Assembly: GCF_004360155.1 (NCBI RefSeq)
Contig: NZ_SAIS01000019.1
Location: forward strand, 27,011-91,010
Length of the DNA: 64,000 bases
Reading direction: 5' to 3'
DNA from: Paraglaciecola marina
GTDB taxonomy: Bacteria > Pseudomonadota > Gammaproteobacteria > Enterobacterales > Alteromonadaceae
In this document: in pieces, positions 27,531 to 38,100 of the stretch
Numbering within the stretch: position 1 is the stretch's first letter
Layout of the letters: each line of letters opens with the position of its first letter
Program-made: the position numbers and the translations under genes
The notes under the pieces: model-generated
The model's input: the letters and a program-made list of their open reading frames with translations, nothing else
What the model was told of the DNA's origin: nothing
The model's database searches: none

Positions 27531-28944
27531 TGTTTTACCTCGCACAATAACCCGCATGGCTATTGTGCCTACAGTGGCTGTTTTGTTTTTGGCTGGCTGT
27601 AGCTTAGCTCCTGAGTATTCTCGCTCAGAGTTGCCTGTACCAACTGAGTGGCAAGACGCCCCCAGCACAGACACTAATGGTCTGTCTAATCAACAAGCCA
27701 TAACTGTACCTTGGCAAACCTTCATTAAAGATGAACGCTTAAGCCAGTTGATTGAACTGGCTTTAAATAGCAATAGAAGCCTGCGCCAAACCTTGGAAGA
27801 TGTTGAGTCTGCTCGGGCAACCTATCGTATTCAAAAAGCAGACTTGTACCCACAAATTGATGCTGGCCTATCGGGCAGCCGCGCTAAGGTATCCTCTGGA
27901 ACAATCTCTACTGAGTATGAGGGAATCATAGGCTTAACTAGCTATGAGATAGACCTATTTGGGAAAAACCAAAGCCTAAGTACAGCCGATTTGGAGTCTT
28001 ATTTAGCCAGTGAAGAAACCGCTAAAGCTGCCCAAATTACCCTCATTGGCGAGATTGCAAATGCCTGGTTAACCCTAGCGGCAGATAACAACCAACTTAG
28101 CCTTGCTCAAGAAACTGAGGTAAATGCTCAAAAAACCTTAGATATTACGAACAAGCGCTTAGAGTTTGGGATTGACTCGAAAATTGACGTTGCCAGTGCA
28201 GAAACCGTCTATTACACAGCAAAATCAGACATTGCCACTTACACCATACAAGTGGCGCAAGATCTTAATGCACTACGTTTACTGGTTGGTGAGGAGTTTG
28301 ATGAGAGTTTACTCCCAGACGCGCTACCAGAAGGATACCAACTTGTTGGTGATGTACCTGCAGGTTTATCTTCTGAGCTACTATTACAAAGACCAGATGT
28401 GTTGGCCGCTGAACATAACTTAAAAGCAGCAAATGCAGATATAGGAGCCGCTAGAGCCGCGTTTTTCCCATCGGTATCTTTAACTGCTACAGGTGGTTTA
28501 GCAAGCTCAGTGATAGCTGATATATTCACTGGTGGAGCGAGCTCAATATGGGCAATTGCACCTAGCATTAGCTTGCCGATATTTAATGCTGGAGCAAATG
28601 ACGCAGCCTTAGAGTATAGCGAATCCCAACAGCGAAAATACTTAGCTGCCTATGAATACGCTATTCAAAGTGCCTTTTCTGAAGTGGCAGATGCCCTTGC
28701 CAGACGTGCCACCATTCAAGCGCAAGTGGAAGCAGAAGAAGCATTGGTGAGCTCAGCCACTAGAAGTTATGACTTATCATTAGCTAGATACAAAGGTGGT
28801 ATTGCCACATTCCAAACTGCTTTAGAAGCCCAAAGAACCATGTATCAAGCCAAACAATCTCTAATTGTGAGCAAGCAAGCTGATTTAGATAATAGAATTA
28901 CCTTGTATAGAGTATTAGGTGGCGGTTTAGCTCAAAACAACTGA
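27523..28944 (+). CDS. RND outer membrane factor lipoprotein (NodT/OprM family)
   Basis: A 473-residue TolC-like lipoprotein from ATG 27523, supported by GGAG seven bases upstream and by the lipobox VLFLAGC; the open frame upstream is inside the RND gene. The SLAPEYSRSELPVPTEW opening and GLSSELLLQRPDVLAAEHNL at about 285-305 are OprM/NodT hallmarks, and the protein has the internal duplication of the channel fold. It forms the trimeric exit duct of the pump. A large inverted repeat follows the stop codon. Confidence 0.92.
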   Translation: MINVLPRTITRMAIVPTVAVLFLAGCSLAPEYSRSELPVPTEWQDAPSTDTNGLSNQQAITVPWQTFIKDERLSQLIELALNSNRSLRQTLEDVESARATYRIQKADLYPQIDAGLSGSRAKVSSGTISTEYEGIIGLTSYEIDLFGKNQSLSTADLESYLASEETAKAAQITLIGEIANAWLTLAADNNQLSLAQETEVNAQKTLDITNKRLEFGIDSKIDVASAETVYYTAKSDIATYTIQVAQDLNALRLLVGEEFDESLLPDALPEGYQLVGDVPAGLSSELLLQRPDVLAAEHNLKAANADIGAARAAFFPSVSLTATGGLASSVIADIFTGGASSIWAIAPSISLPIFNAGANDAALEYSESQQRKYLAAYEYAIQSAFSEVADALARRATIQAQVEAEEALVSSATRSYDLSLARYKGGIATFQTALEAQRTMYQAKQSLIVSKQADLDNRITLYRVLGGGLAQNN

Positions 28945-28961
28945 ACTTAATTGAGGGCATA

Positions 28962-29009
28962 AGCAACTGTTTTGTGAAAAGTAGCGACTTTATTCACATA
29001 ACAGTTGCT
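28962..29009. other. Bipartite inverted repeat after the RND operon (terminator/attenuator-like hairpin)
   Basis: AGCAACTGTT (28962-28971) pairs with AACAGTTGCT (29000-29009), and inside it GTGAA (28974-28978) pairs with TTCAC (28993-28997), separated by symmetric two-base bulges. There is no U-tract, so partial read-through into the regulator genes 42 bp further on is plausible. Confidence 0.6.
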
Positions 29010-29050
29010 CCCTAAGTACTTGAAAATAAGCGAGAAAGGAATACAAATTA

Positions 29051-29743
29051 ATGATGAATGTACTCTTGGTTGAAGATGATATCGACCTTGCTACAACCAT
29101 AGTCGAGTATCTAGAAATTGAATCTATTGATTGCGACCATGCCAGTAATGGCTTGATGGGATTACAATTAATCAAAACTAATCAATATCAAATGATTATG
29201 CTAGATATCAACATGCCGAAAATGGACGGTTTAACCTTGTGTAACACCCTGCGTGAAAAAGGCATCGACATTCCTATTTTAATGTTAACCGCACGTGATA
29301 GCCTTGAGAACAAGCTTCAAGGGTTTGAAGCAGGTACTGATGATTATTTAGTCAAACCCTTTGCCATGAAAGAGTTAGTTGCCAGGGTACGAGTTTTAGG
29401 AAAACGCAAAAGCGGTGAAGCCAAAAGTCTTAAAGCTGGAGACTTAACCCTAGATTTAGACCAATCAAACGCTTATTTAAAGCAGAATAGCTTAAAATTG
29501 ACCCCAATAGCTTATAAGCTATTAGAAATATTGGTACGAACCAGCCCTAAAATTGCCAGTCGGCAACATATAATGCAATGCATATGGGGTAATGATCAAC
29601 CAGACAGTAATAGTTTAAAAGTACATGTTTATCATTTACGAAAACAGCTTGAGAGCATACCAAGCAACGTAAAATTAGAAACCGTATCTGGAACTGGCTT
29701 TATTCTAAAAGTCGAAAATAATGTGGATGCAATTGGAGAGTAA
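29051..29743 (+). CDS. OmpR-family response regulator
   Basis: A 230-residue two-domain regulator. The receiver has the acidic pair EDD (8-10), phospho-acceptor Asp52 in IMLDINMPKMDG, Thr in MLTARD and Lys in LVKPFAMKEL. The C-terminal winged helix contains LTPIAYKLLEILVRTSPKI and VHVYHLRKQLE. AAAGGA lies 10-13 bases before the paired ATGs (29051, 29054), so either may be used. It sits between the pump operon and its histidine kinase, with GTG of the kinase two bases after its stop. Control of the pump through the 11-bp repeats at 23030 is likely. Confidence 0.92.
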   Translation: MMNVLLVEDDIDLATTIVEYLEIESIDCDHASNGLMGLQLIKTNQYQMIMLDINMPKMDGLTLCNTLREKGIDIPILMLTARDSLENKLQGFEAGTDDYLVKPFAMKELVARVRVLGKRKSGEAKSLKAGDLTLDLDQSNAYLKQNSLKLTPIAYKLLEILVRTSPKIASRQHIMQCIWGNDQPDSNSLKVHVYHLRKQLESIPSNVKLETVSGTGFILKVENNVDAIGE

Positions 29744-29745
29744 TA

Positions 29746-31059
29746 GTGAAAATTAGACCAAGCCTGAAGCTGTATTTTTTTATCAGTGTACTTTTACTTG
29801 GTTCAGTTATGACTATTGGCTTTTCAGTACTGAGTGTTAATTATTTTATAAATGGCTTAGATAGAAGCATAAATGGCATCATGTTTGAGCTAGCCAAGAC
29901 GGCAGATGTTGAAGATAATCACCCAGTTAACATTGCCGGCATCAGCATAGCAAGTCGCTGGGAGGATACCCCCGAAGTTATCCAGCGTAGTTTTGTTAAT
30001 CCACCGACCATTGTTGGCGCTCTACAAAAGCAAAAAGTCCAAACTACGATTTTCACTATGCCCAAAAGCGTTTACTTTTTAGTGCTATTTGAAAGCCCAG
30101 AAGGTGAACCAAGATTCATTTCCAGAGTCATGCTTGAAAAAGACTTTATTGCATCTACAAACGCAATAAAACCAAGCCACCGCTTATTTTGGACGTTTGT
30201 AGTGGCCATATTAGCTATCGTTTTATTTGCATTTTTACTCTTCATGATTATGCGAAAAATCGCCAGACCAATAGAATCTTTAAGAAATTGGGCGAAATCA
30301 TTGAATCCTAAAAATGTCCAAGCTCCACCTCCTGATTTTACGTATAACGAGTTGAATGTACTTGCCTCTTTAATTCAAGGCAGTCTAATTTCAACCCACC
30401 AGAGCCTAGAACGAGAGCAACGCTTTTTAAGTTATGCAAGCCATGAAATACGCACTCCTATTGCAGTGATTCGCAGCAACGTAGAGCTACTACAAAGACT
30501 TAACGAAAAACAGCCCACCACTGATAAGCAACACTTAGTGTTAGAGCGTATTCAAAGAGCGGGGCTCACCATGAGTAATTTGACCGACACCTTACTATGG
30601 CTAAGCCGTAACGAAGAACTCAATGTAGCACCCGAACCTTTAAATTTAGAAAAAGAAGTACAGCAAGCCTGTGTGGATTTGGAGTATTTGCTGAAAGGAA
30701 AGAGCGTAGAGGTTACCGTTCAAAGTGAAGCGCATAACGTGGACACCATAGCCGTAGCTTGCCATATCGTCATTAACAACTTAATACGCAACGCCTATCA
30801 GCACACCCAAGAAGGCCAAGTGCTTATCAAACAACAAGGTAGCCGCGTTACTATTATAAACAGCAATAGTAAAAGTGATACTGGGCGACAAAAATCAGAC
30901 GCTAATCAAGTCGCCTTTGGAGAGGGTTACGGTTTAGGGTTACAATTAAGTGAAAAAATAGTGCAGCACCATAATTGGTACTATGAAAAAACCAACACTC
31001 AAGAATACTATCAAGCGGTAGTCGATTTTGAAAAACAAGGGAACTCAGTAAATGAATAA
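29746..31059 (+). CDS. Sensor histidine kinase with atypical ATP-binding G1 box
   Basis: A 437-residue kinase with GTG start; GGAGAG lies upstream. TM1 about 9-32, periplasmic sensor about 35-147, TM2 about 148-170, HAMP-like linker, HisKA with His233 in SYASHEIRTP, and HATPase with the N-box VINNLIRNAYQHT. The usual DxGxG (G1) motif is not present: the corresponding stretch reads INSNSKSDTGRQKS. The G2-like GEGYGLGLQLSEKI is intact. Either the family uses a degenerate lid or activity is reduced. It pairs with the OmpR-type regulator just upstream and probably senses envelope stress or pump substrates. Confidence 0.88.
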   Translation: MKIRPSLKLYFFISVLLLGSVMTIGFSVLSVNYFINGLDRSINGIMFELAKTADVEDNHPVNIAGISIASRWEDTPEVIQRSFVNPPTIVGALQKQKVQTTIFTMPKSVYFLVLFESPEGEPRFISRVMLEKDFIASTNAIKPSHRLFWTFVVAILAIVLFAFLLFMIMRKIARPIESLRNWAKSLNPKNVQAPPPDFTYNELNVLASLIQGSLISTHQSLEREQRFLSYASHEIRTPIAVIRSNVELLQRLNEKQPTTDKQHLVLERIQRAGLTMSNLTDTLLWLSRNEELNVAPEPLNLEKEVQQACVDLEYLLKGKSVEVTVQSEAHNVDTIAVACHIVINNLIRNAYQHTQEGQVLIKQQGSRVTIINSNSKSDTGRQKSDANQVAFGEGYGLGLQLSEKIVQHHNWYYEKTNTQEYYQAVVDFEKQGNSVNE

Positions 31060-31085
31060 ATTAAGCCTTTTAACAAGGCTTAATT
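31059..31085. terminator. Hairpin terminator after the histidine kinase gene
   Basis: AATTAAGCCTT pairs with AAGGCTTAATT around a five-base loop, 11 bp in all. It is followed by CAATTTTAATC and lies between convergent genes. Confidence 0.75.
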
Positions 31086-31111
31086 CAATTTTAATCTAGC
31101 TACCTAGGGTG

Positions 31112-32116
31112 CTAATGCTGAGCAACAAAATCATCAACCTGCGCCAGATAGCTATTTTTAGTGTCATCATCTAGCCATGCCACTTTAAATGCATTACTCA
31201 CCATAGTGGTAATTTGCTGTTCATCAAAGCCGCCCTCTTTTTGTAACTCTAGAAAGTTCTCGTTCAAATAAGCCCTGAAGTAAGCTGGATCATCTGAATT
31301 GATAGTCACTAGCATGTCTTTATCTAGCATAGTGTGAATTTCATCAGAGGTGAGGGATTGCACCACAAAACGGTTAGATACTGGGCACACAGTTAAGCCT
31401 AGCTTTTTATCTTTAATCATCTCACAAAGGGCATCGCTCTCTAATGAATTGACGCCATGGTCAATGCGGTCAACTTCAATGGTATTTATACACTGGTCGA
31501 TATGCGTAAGGGTATTTAACTGATTTACATCACAGTGCATAGTCAGCTTTAACCCCATAGCTTTAGCCTTAGCGAATACCTCAGTAAACTTAATGGGCGG
31601 GTTATTGCGCTCATCGGAATCTAGACCCACACCCACTAACCAATCAAGATAAGGCTCAGCCATTTCTAGGTGTTCCATGGCAGACTCGGCACTCATATCC
31701 CGCAAAAAGCACAATATTAACTGGCTCTTAATCCCTAGCTTTTCTTCGGCATCTAATTGCGCCTTATGAATACCGGTGATCACAGTATCAAAGCTGACAC
31801 CTCTGGTAGTATGACCTTGAGGGTCAAAGAACAACTCGGCATACACAATCTCTTGACTGCGAGCTTTGCTTAAATAGGCATAAGTAAGTTGATAGAAGTC
31901 ATCTTCATCTAGCAGTACATTCATACCCGCATAATAAATACTTAGAAACGAAGGTAGATCATGAAAATCATAGGCTGCAACTAAAGCTTCTGGTGTTTCA
32001 AAAGGAATATCTACACCATTCTTTTTTGCCAATGCAAAACTAAGTTCTGGCTCTAAGGTGCCTTCTAAGTGCACATGTAACTCTGCTTTAGGAATATTTT
32101 CGATAAAGGATTGCAT
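31112..32116 (-). CDS. Adenosine/adenine deaminase-family amidohydrolase (possible N6-substituted adenine deaminase)
   Basis: A 334-residue TIM-barrel amidohydrolase. The metal site is visible: HVHLEG (His14, His16), a His at 194, HG after RID at His220 and the Asp pair NSDDP at 275-276. The N-terminal half closely resembles bacterial adenine deaminases (AELHVHLEGTLEPEL, FYQLTYAYL, AELFFDPQGHTTRG). The segment that normally reads HAGEE, with the catalytic Glu, here reads HCDVNQ. From memory, a cog1816 member of Pseudoalteromonas was described as an N6-isopentenyladenine (cytokinin) deaminase; this protein could belong to that branch. It is a single gene with no purine genes beside it. Confidence 0.85.
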   Translation of the reverse strand: MQSFIENIPKAELHVHLEGTLEPELSFALAKKNGVDIPFETPEALVAAYDFHDLPSFLSIYYAGMNVLLDEDDFYQLTYAYLSKARSQEIVYAELFFDPQGHTTRGVSFDTVITGIHKAQLDAEEKLGIKSQLILCFLRDMSAESAMEHLEMAEPYLDWLVGVGLDSDERNNPPIKFTEVFAKAKAMGLKLTMHCDVNQLNTLTHIDQCINTIEVDRIDHGVNSLESDALCEMIKDKKLGLTVCPVSNRFVVQSLTSDEIHTMLDKDMLVTINSDDPAYFRAYLNENFLELQKEGGFDEQQITTMVSNAFKVAWLDDDTKNSYLAQVDDFVAQH

Positions 32117-32302
32117 AGGTAGACCTCTTTTTATTGTTTGTCTAATTACTAAGCAAATTCAATACCCATCTCAGCGTATCTTGATTTTAGGTCCCTATAT
32201 TAAAAAAGTGCGAAGTTAACCTACCTATTACCTGCTAGCACACAGAACAAGCTGCACTAAGCAAGTGCAGCTTATTAATAGAAATGAACAGTAATTACTA
32301 AT

Positions 32303-33235
32303 TTAATGGGAAATATCTTGTTTACAAAACAAGGAGGGAGGCATATTAAATTGAGCCTGAAAACGGCGATTGAAGTGACTCAAATTAGCATAACCCAACG
32401 AAAAACATACCTGACTCACAGACTCCCCAGCCTTTAGCGGTTCTGCAGCATTTTCTATTCGTAGCTGCTGCTGTAACGCTAAAGGAGTACACCCTAATTT
32501 CTGTTTAAAGCTTTGATAAAAACGACTGCGACTCATACATGCCATTTTACACAAGTGTTCAATATCTAAATGCTCACTTAAATGAGTCTTTATATAATGA
32601 ACTGCTGCTTGCAAACCACTGTTATCAGAATATTCCAAAGAGTTTTCTAATACTAAATCTCGAGCCTGATGCTTAAGTATTCTGGCCACCAGCTCTGATA
32701 CACCAAAATCGATAACCAAATTTCGTTCGTTTTCATTCTCAACAAAGCAATTAAATAATCGCTCTAATAACATTTGCGTGCCCTCAGAATGTTGGGTGTG
32801 TAAATGTTTGTCAGACAATAACTGCCAACTATCTAATGTTAATGGGGCACCAAGTTTCACATCCAACTGCTGTGCTAATAAAGTAATACGCTCACTACTA
32901 ATTTCTATTGTTAAACAACGGGTGGGTTTGTCCATAGTGGCTTCAGGAAAGTCGATAGCAACTGAGGTGTTAGCTGACATCACAAAAGACTGGTGTGGGA
33001 TAAACTCTTGAGACTGTAAGGTTTGCAATTGCGGGTGCATTCCATGCAACACCTTCTTACCTTGTATCATGCCGCAATACAGTAAACCCGAAGAGTGTAA
33101 TAACACTTTTTCAGCAGGCAGGTAGGTATCATAAATACTTAATTCAGAATCAGGCCCCGCAAAACTCACTCGGTTCTCGATCAATTTTTTAGGCTGGCTT
33201 AAACCTAACCGGCTAACAAGTGCTTCATTATTCAT
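32303..33235 (-). CDS. AraC-family transcriptional regulator
   Basis: 310 residues from the ATG at 33233-33235, supported by GGTGAG seven bases upstream. The first 200 residues form a cupin-like N-terminal domain. The C-terminal 100 residues have the two helix-turn-helices: HLDIEHLCKMACMSRSRFYQ and VSQVCFSLGYANLSHFNRRF. It is divergent from an ExaC-type aldehyde dehydrogenase 148 bp away. AraC proteins with this arrangement regulate alcohol and aldehyde oxidation in Pseudomonas-like bacteria, so control of the dehydrogenase is a reasonable inference. Confidence 0.87.
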   Translation of the reverse strand: MNNEALVSRLGLSQPKKLIENRVSFAGPDSELSIYDTYLPAEKVLLHSSGLLYCGMIQGKKVLHGMHPQLQTLQSQEFIPHQSFVMSANTSVAIDFPEATMDKPTRCLTIEISSERITLLAQQLDVKLGAPLTLDSWQLLSDKHLHTQHSEGTQMLLERLFNCFVENENERNLVIDFGVSELVARILKHQARDLVLENSLEYSDNSGLQAAVHYIKTHLSEHLDIEHLCKMACMSRSRFYQSFKQKLGCTPLALQQQLRIENAAEPLKAGESVSQVCFSLGYANLSHFNRRFQAQFNMPPSLFCKQDISH

Positions 33236-33383
33236 TGTGTACTCACCCAAGTTAATCATGGATTTTCAGACAAGCGATATGTACTCCCAGACAAGTACCG
33301 CTTACTAATCTTGATTTATATTAACAACTGAGACGATAAAAAATAAACATTTTTTAACATTCATGACGAAGCGAGGCACTATT

Positions 33384-34904
33384 ATGATTTATGCTAACCC
33401 GGGTACAACTGGTTCACTTGTAACCTTTAAAGATCAATATCAAAACTTCATTAATGGCGAATGGATAGCACCTGTAAAAGGAAAATACTTTGATAATCTA
33501 AGTCCTATTGACGGTGAAAAGTTCTGTGAAGTCCCACGATCAACAAAAGAAGACATTGATCTGGCGTTAGATGCCGCCCACGCAGCTAAGCAGGCTTGGG
33601 GTAAAACCTCTGTCACAGAGCGTTCAAACATACTATTAAAAATAGCCGACCGTATCGAACAAAACCTAGAATTATTAGCCGTTGCTGAGGCATGGGACAA
33701 CGGTAAAGCCATTCGCGAAACCTTAAACGCAGACATTCCCCTTGCTGCAGATCACTTTCGTTATTTTGCTGGCTGTATGCGAGCAGAAGAAGGCACGCTA
33801 GGTGAAATAGATGCTAACACTGTGTCTTACCATATTAACGAGCCCCTTGGTGTTGTAGGGCAAATTATTCCTTGGAACTTCCCTATTCTCATGGCCGCCT
33901 GGAAACTAGGCCCAGCACTGGTAACAGGTAATTGCGTGGTACTAAAACCAGCAGAACAAACCCCTGCCTCTATATTAGTGTTGACTGAGTTAATTGCAGA
34001 TTTACTGCCACCTGGGGTGCTGAATATTGTCAATGGCTATGGCATTGAAGCAGGTAGCGCCTTAGCAACCAGTGACCGTATTGCCAAAATAGCATTTACT
34101 GGCTCAACACCTGTAGGGATCCACATCTTAAAATGTGCAGCTGATAACATTATTCCCTCTACAGTAGAGCTTGGCGGTAAATCTCCAAACCTGTACTTCA
34201 ACGATATCATGAATTTTGAAGACAATTATTTAAGCAAATGTGTGGAAGGATTAGTACTGGCATTTTTCAACCAAGGAGAGGTTTGTACTTGTCCGTCTCG
34301 AGCTTTGATTCAAGAAGACATTTACGATTCTTTTATGGAGCTTGTAGTTGAGCGAACCAATAGCATTGTTCGCGGTAACCCACTAGACACAGAGACACAG
34401 GTGGGTGCTCAAGTATCGAATGAACAATATGAAAAAATACTAGGCTATATAGAAGTAGGCCGCAAAGAAGGTGCAAAAGTATTAACCGGTGGTGGCCCTG
34501 CCAATTTATCTGGGCCTTACAACAAAGGTTACTATGTGCAACCCACTTTGCTTGAAGGTAAAAACACTATGCGGGTATTCCAAGAAGAAATATTTGGCCC
34601 GGTTGTCGGTGTAACCACCTTTAAAGATGAGGCAGAAGCCATTGCAATAGCCAACGATAGCGTGTTTGGGCTAGGAGCGGGTTTATGGACCCGTGACATG
34701 AACCGTGCTTATAAGTTAGGTCGTGAAATTCAAGCAGGACGTATTTGGACTAACTGTTATCACGCCTACCCCGCACATGCTGCCTTTGGGGGTTACAAAA
34801 AGTCAGGTATTGGAAGGGAAACCCACAAGTTAGCCATTAGCAACTATCAGCAAACAAAAAACTTATTGGTAAGCTACGACACTGATCCTCTAGGCTTCTT
34901 CTAG
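33384..34904 (+). CDS. exaC: NAD-dependent aldehyde dehydrogenase, ExaC/acetaldehyde dehydrogenase type
   Basis: A 506-residue enzyme, the exact size of ExaC/AldB-type dehydrogenases, starting at ATG 33384 (GAGG eight bases upstream; an in-frame ATG at 33363 adds seven residues). [19 protein letters not shown] matches the family N-terminus. [19 protein letters not shown], the GSTPVG nucleotide loop, catalytic Glu in VELGGKSPN and nucleophile in [11 protein letters not shown] are intact; the double Cys (CTC) is typical of ExaC. It oxidises acetaldehyde and related aldehydes to acids in the cytoplasm. Regulation by the divergent AraC protein is likely. A strong terminator follows. Confidence 0.9.
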   Translation: MIYANPGTTGSLVTFKDQYQNFINGEWIAPVKGKYFDNLSPIDGEKFCEVPRSTKEDIDLALDAAHAAKQAWGKTSVTERSNILLKIADRIEQNLELLAVAEAWDNGKAIRETLNADIPLAADHFRYFAGCMRAEEGTLGEIDANTVSYHINEPLGVVGQIIPWNFPILMAAWKLGPALVTGNCVVLKPAEQTPASILVLTELIADLLPPGVLNIVNGYGIEAGSALATSDRIAKIAFTGSTPVGIHILKCAADNIIPSTVELGGKSPNLYFNDIMNFEDNYLSKCVEGLVLAFFNQGEVCTCPSRALIQEDIYDSFMELVVERTNSIVRGNPLDTETQVGAQVSNEQYEKILGYIEVGRKEGAKVLTGGGPANLSGPYNKGYYVQPTLLEGKNTMRVFQEEIFGPVVGVTTFKDEAEAIAIANDSVFGLGAGLWTRDMNRAYKLGREIQAGRIWTNCYHAYPAHAAFGGYKKSGIGRETHKLAISNYQQTKNLLVSYDTDPLGFF

Positions 34905-34921
34905 TAAGCCCTGACTAAATC

Positions 34922-34951
34922 AAAATTGGCGAACTCCCTTTCGCCAATTTT
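34922..34951 (+). terminator. Rho-independent terminator after exaC
   Basis: A 12-bp perfect stem, AAAATTGGCGAA with TTCGCCAATTTT, has a six-base loop and ends in TTTTCTTT. Confidence 0.92.
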
Positions 34952-35164
34952 CTTTGTAACTCAATCTATTAGCGAAAAATACTTTATAACATTTTAAAGC
35001 TTATAAGTTTTACTTCCAAGGATGATAACAACACCACAATCAGTTATATTCGCTGTACACATGTTTAGAAATATTGTTGATTAACCCAACATCTAACCCC
35101 CAATGAATTTAAACATACCTGTTTTACAACATGCTTTAGCAGTTGATAATAAGTGGAGTAAAGC

Positions 35165-38100
35165 GTGTTAAAAAAAGGCCAAGACATTTTCTTTTTGCAA
35201 GATTGGCAAGTAAACCCTAGCACTAATACTTTGCAACGGGGCGAACAAACTAAGCAGCTTGAGCCGAAAGCCATGGATGTATTGCTATTGTTGTGTAAAC
35301 AACAAGGTGAGGTATTAAGTGCAGATGAAATCGCCACCCAATGTTGGGGCGGTATGGATATTGGCGACAACCCAGTACACAAAGCAGTGACCCAACTGCG
35401 CAAAGCCCTAGGCGATAAAGCCAGCGCACCCACTTATATCGAAACTATCCGCAAACGCGGCTATCACATTATTGCTAAGTTAGACTTCCCCCTAGACTCA
35501 GAACACAAAGCCGAGCAAGCCAGCTGGCAAGGTGTGTCGCCCTTTCCCGGACTAGTGGCGTTTGGGGCAAAAGACTCGCAAGTATTTTTTGGCCGTAACC
35601 AACAAATAAGCACCTTGCTAGAAGGCCTATCAAACCAAGTGGCCGCCAGCCATGCCTTCACCCTTATCTTAGGCCCAAGTGGTACCGGTAAATCCTCTTT
35701 AGTCAACGCGGGGTTACAGCCTGCCCTTAGCAGTACAAATGGCTACAATGGTATAGGGGTAATATCAGATACCAGTATCGACTTTGCCGACATAACCCCA
35801 GGCCGATTATTTATTGATTTTGCCTCAGCCTTAATGGATTGGGAGGTCAACGACCAAGCCGTATTTAGCAATATGAGCGCTGAAAGCTTAGCCGAGCAAC
35901 TGCAAACCAATCATCAGGCCAGCCTGGCACTATGTGCTCAAGCACTTATGCAAGCGCAATCAGGCTACAACAAGGCCCAGTTTTTTCTGTTTATTGACCG
36001 CTTAGAAGTGCTGCTGTCTTCCCCCATATTTAGCGATGAAGAGCGCACTCTGCTGCTAAACATCATCCAAAGCTTGGCCACAAGTGGCAAAGTAATAGTG
36101 ATTGCCGCCTGTCGTAATGACTTTTACCCCTTAGTGGTCAATCAACCTAGCTTAATGGCGGGCAAAGCCCAAGGCTCACATTTTGATTTAACTGCACCCA
36201 GCCGGTCCGAGCTGATGCAAATGATCCGCCTACCAGCCAAAGCCGCAAACTTGAGCTGGTCAAAAGACGAGTCAGGGTTTGGGCTAGACGAATTACTCTG
36301 CCAAGAGGCCGCCAGTAACCCCGACTCCCTACCTATGCTGCAGTACACGCTACAAGAGTTGTATTTACAGCGCAGTAGCCAAGACCAGTTAGAAGTGTCT
36401 GTCTATCAAGCATTAGGCGGGATAGAAGGCGCTATAGGTAAAAAAGCTGAGCAAGTGTATCAACAGCTATCAGCTGAGCATCAAAGTCAATTTGCCTATG
36501 TGTTATCCCTGTTAGTGACCTTAAACCTAGACAGTGAAACCATCACCAGCCGCGCAGCGCGCTGGTCGCAACTGGACTCAAAAGCCGCCAAAGAATTTGT
36601 GCAAGCCATGGTTGATAGCCGCTTGTTTGTCTCCCACCTGCAAAATAGTGAACCCTGTTTTAGTTTGGCCCACGAAGCCTTACTGCGCCGCTGGAACCGC
36701 GCCAGCGAGTGGATAAGCGACCATCAAGACAGCTTGCTAATTAAAAGCCGCTTACAACAGCAAAGTGAACGCTGGCTACAGGAGGGCAAAAACAACGCGT
36801 ATTTATTAGCCAAAGGCAAGCCCCTACTCGAAGCCCAAAGCCTTAAACAAAATAAAGTATTTGTACTGGAACCAAATGAACACGCACTAATCAACGCCTC
36901 CCTTAAGCGCCTAAACCTTATCCACTGGTTTAGGCGTACCACCTTTAGCTTATTGTGTGTACTAACGGTGACGGCTGTTTGGATGAGTGTAAAAAGCTAC
37001 CAAGCCGAAGCATTGGCCCAACAAAAACGCCTTGAAGCTGAAAGCCTTTTAGGTTTTATGGTGGGCGAATTTGCCGACAAGTTGCGCAGTGTCAAACGTA
37101 TGGATTTACTCGATGGGATCAGTAATAAAGCGTTGGAGTATTTTAGCCAACAAGGTGATAGCTATGACGGGGGCGGGCTATTCTCTTTAGCTGATAGTGA
37201 ACAGAATTTTAAAGCGCAGTTTCAACATGCCCAAACCTTGGGGGCAATGGGGGAAGTGGCTTATTCTAGAGCTAAAAATGATGAGGCTAAGCAGGCGTTT
37301 AGTTCTGCCAAAGTGATATTGGATAAATTGTATCTTGAACAAGCTGATAATTTGGATCTGTTGAAGACATTGGGAGCAAATGCGTTTTGGTTGGGGCAAT
37401 TGGCTATGGATCATGCTGAATATGGAAGAGCCAAGACTTATTTTGAGGGCTACCTAACTTATAGTAACGGTATGATTGATCTTGTCCCAGAAGATACAGA
37501 TGCGCAATGGGAGTTATCTTATTCTTATCTAGCCATAGGGGGGATTAATACTAAATTGCAATTATACGATGAGGCTGAAGCATCCATAGAGTCTGCATTG
37601 GCCATTCAGTATAAATTAGTGGAAAACTTGTCCCCAACAGACCTCACTAATTTATATATAGCCGACACGCTAGAATGGTTGGCTGAAACAGAAGAACAAT
37701 TAGGAAGTTTGCAGCAAGCGGTTCAAACTAGAAAAAAAGCACAAAAGACTGTCAATACACTACTTATTACTCAAATAGATAATGCTGATTTATTCGAATA
37801 CCTAGCATATTCCTACTTTAATACTGCTAACACCCAATATTACTTAGGCAATTATGAAGAGGCACATAAAGCAATATCAAAAGCTATTACACATTTTAAT
37901 ACTATGCTGAACCAAGATGATTCCAATCAAGTGTGGCAATTGCAACTGATTGCTGCACAAGCCTTGAGACATTATTTGGCTACAAATATCCAAAGCGAAT
38001 TATTAATGCCCCTCCTCAATTTTGATGATTTTAACAAGGCATTAAGTCAATTAGAAAAACAACCTTCGATTATCGTTATATTTATCAAATATTATCAACT

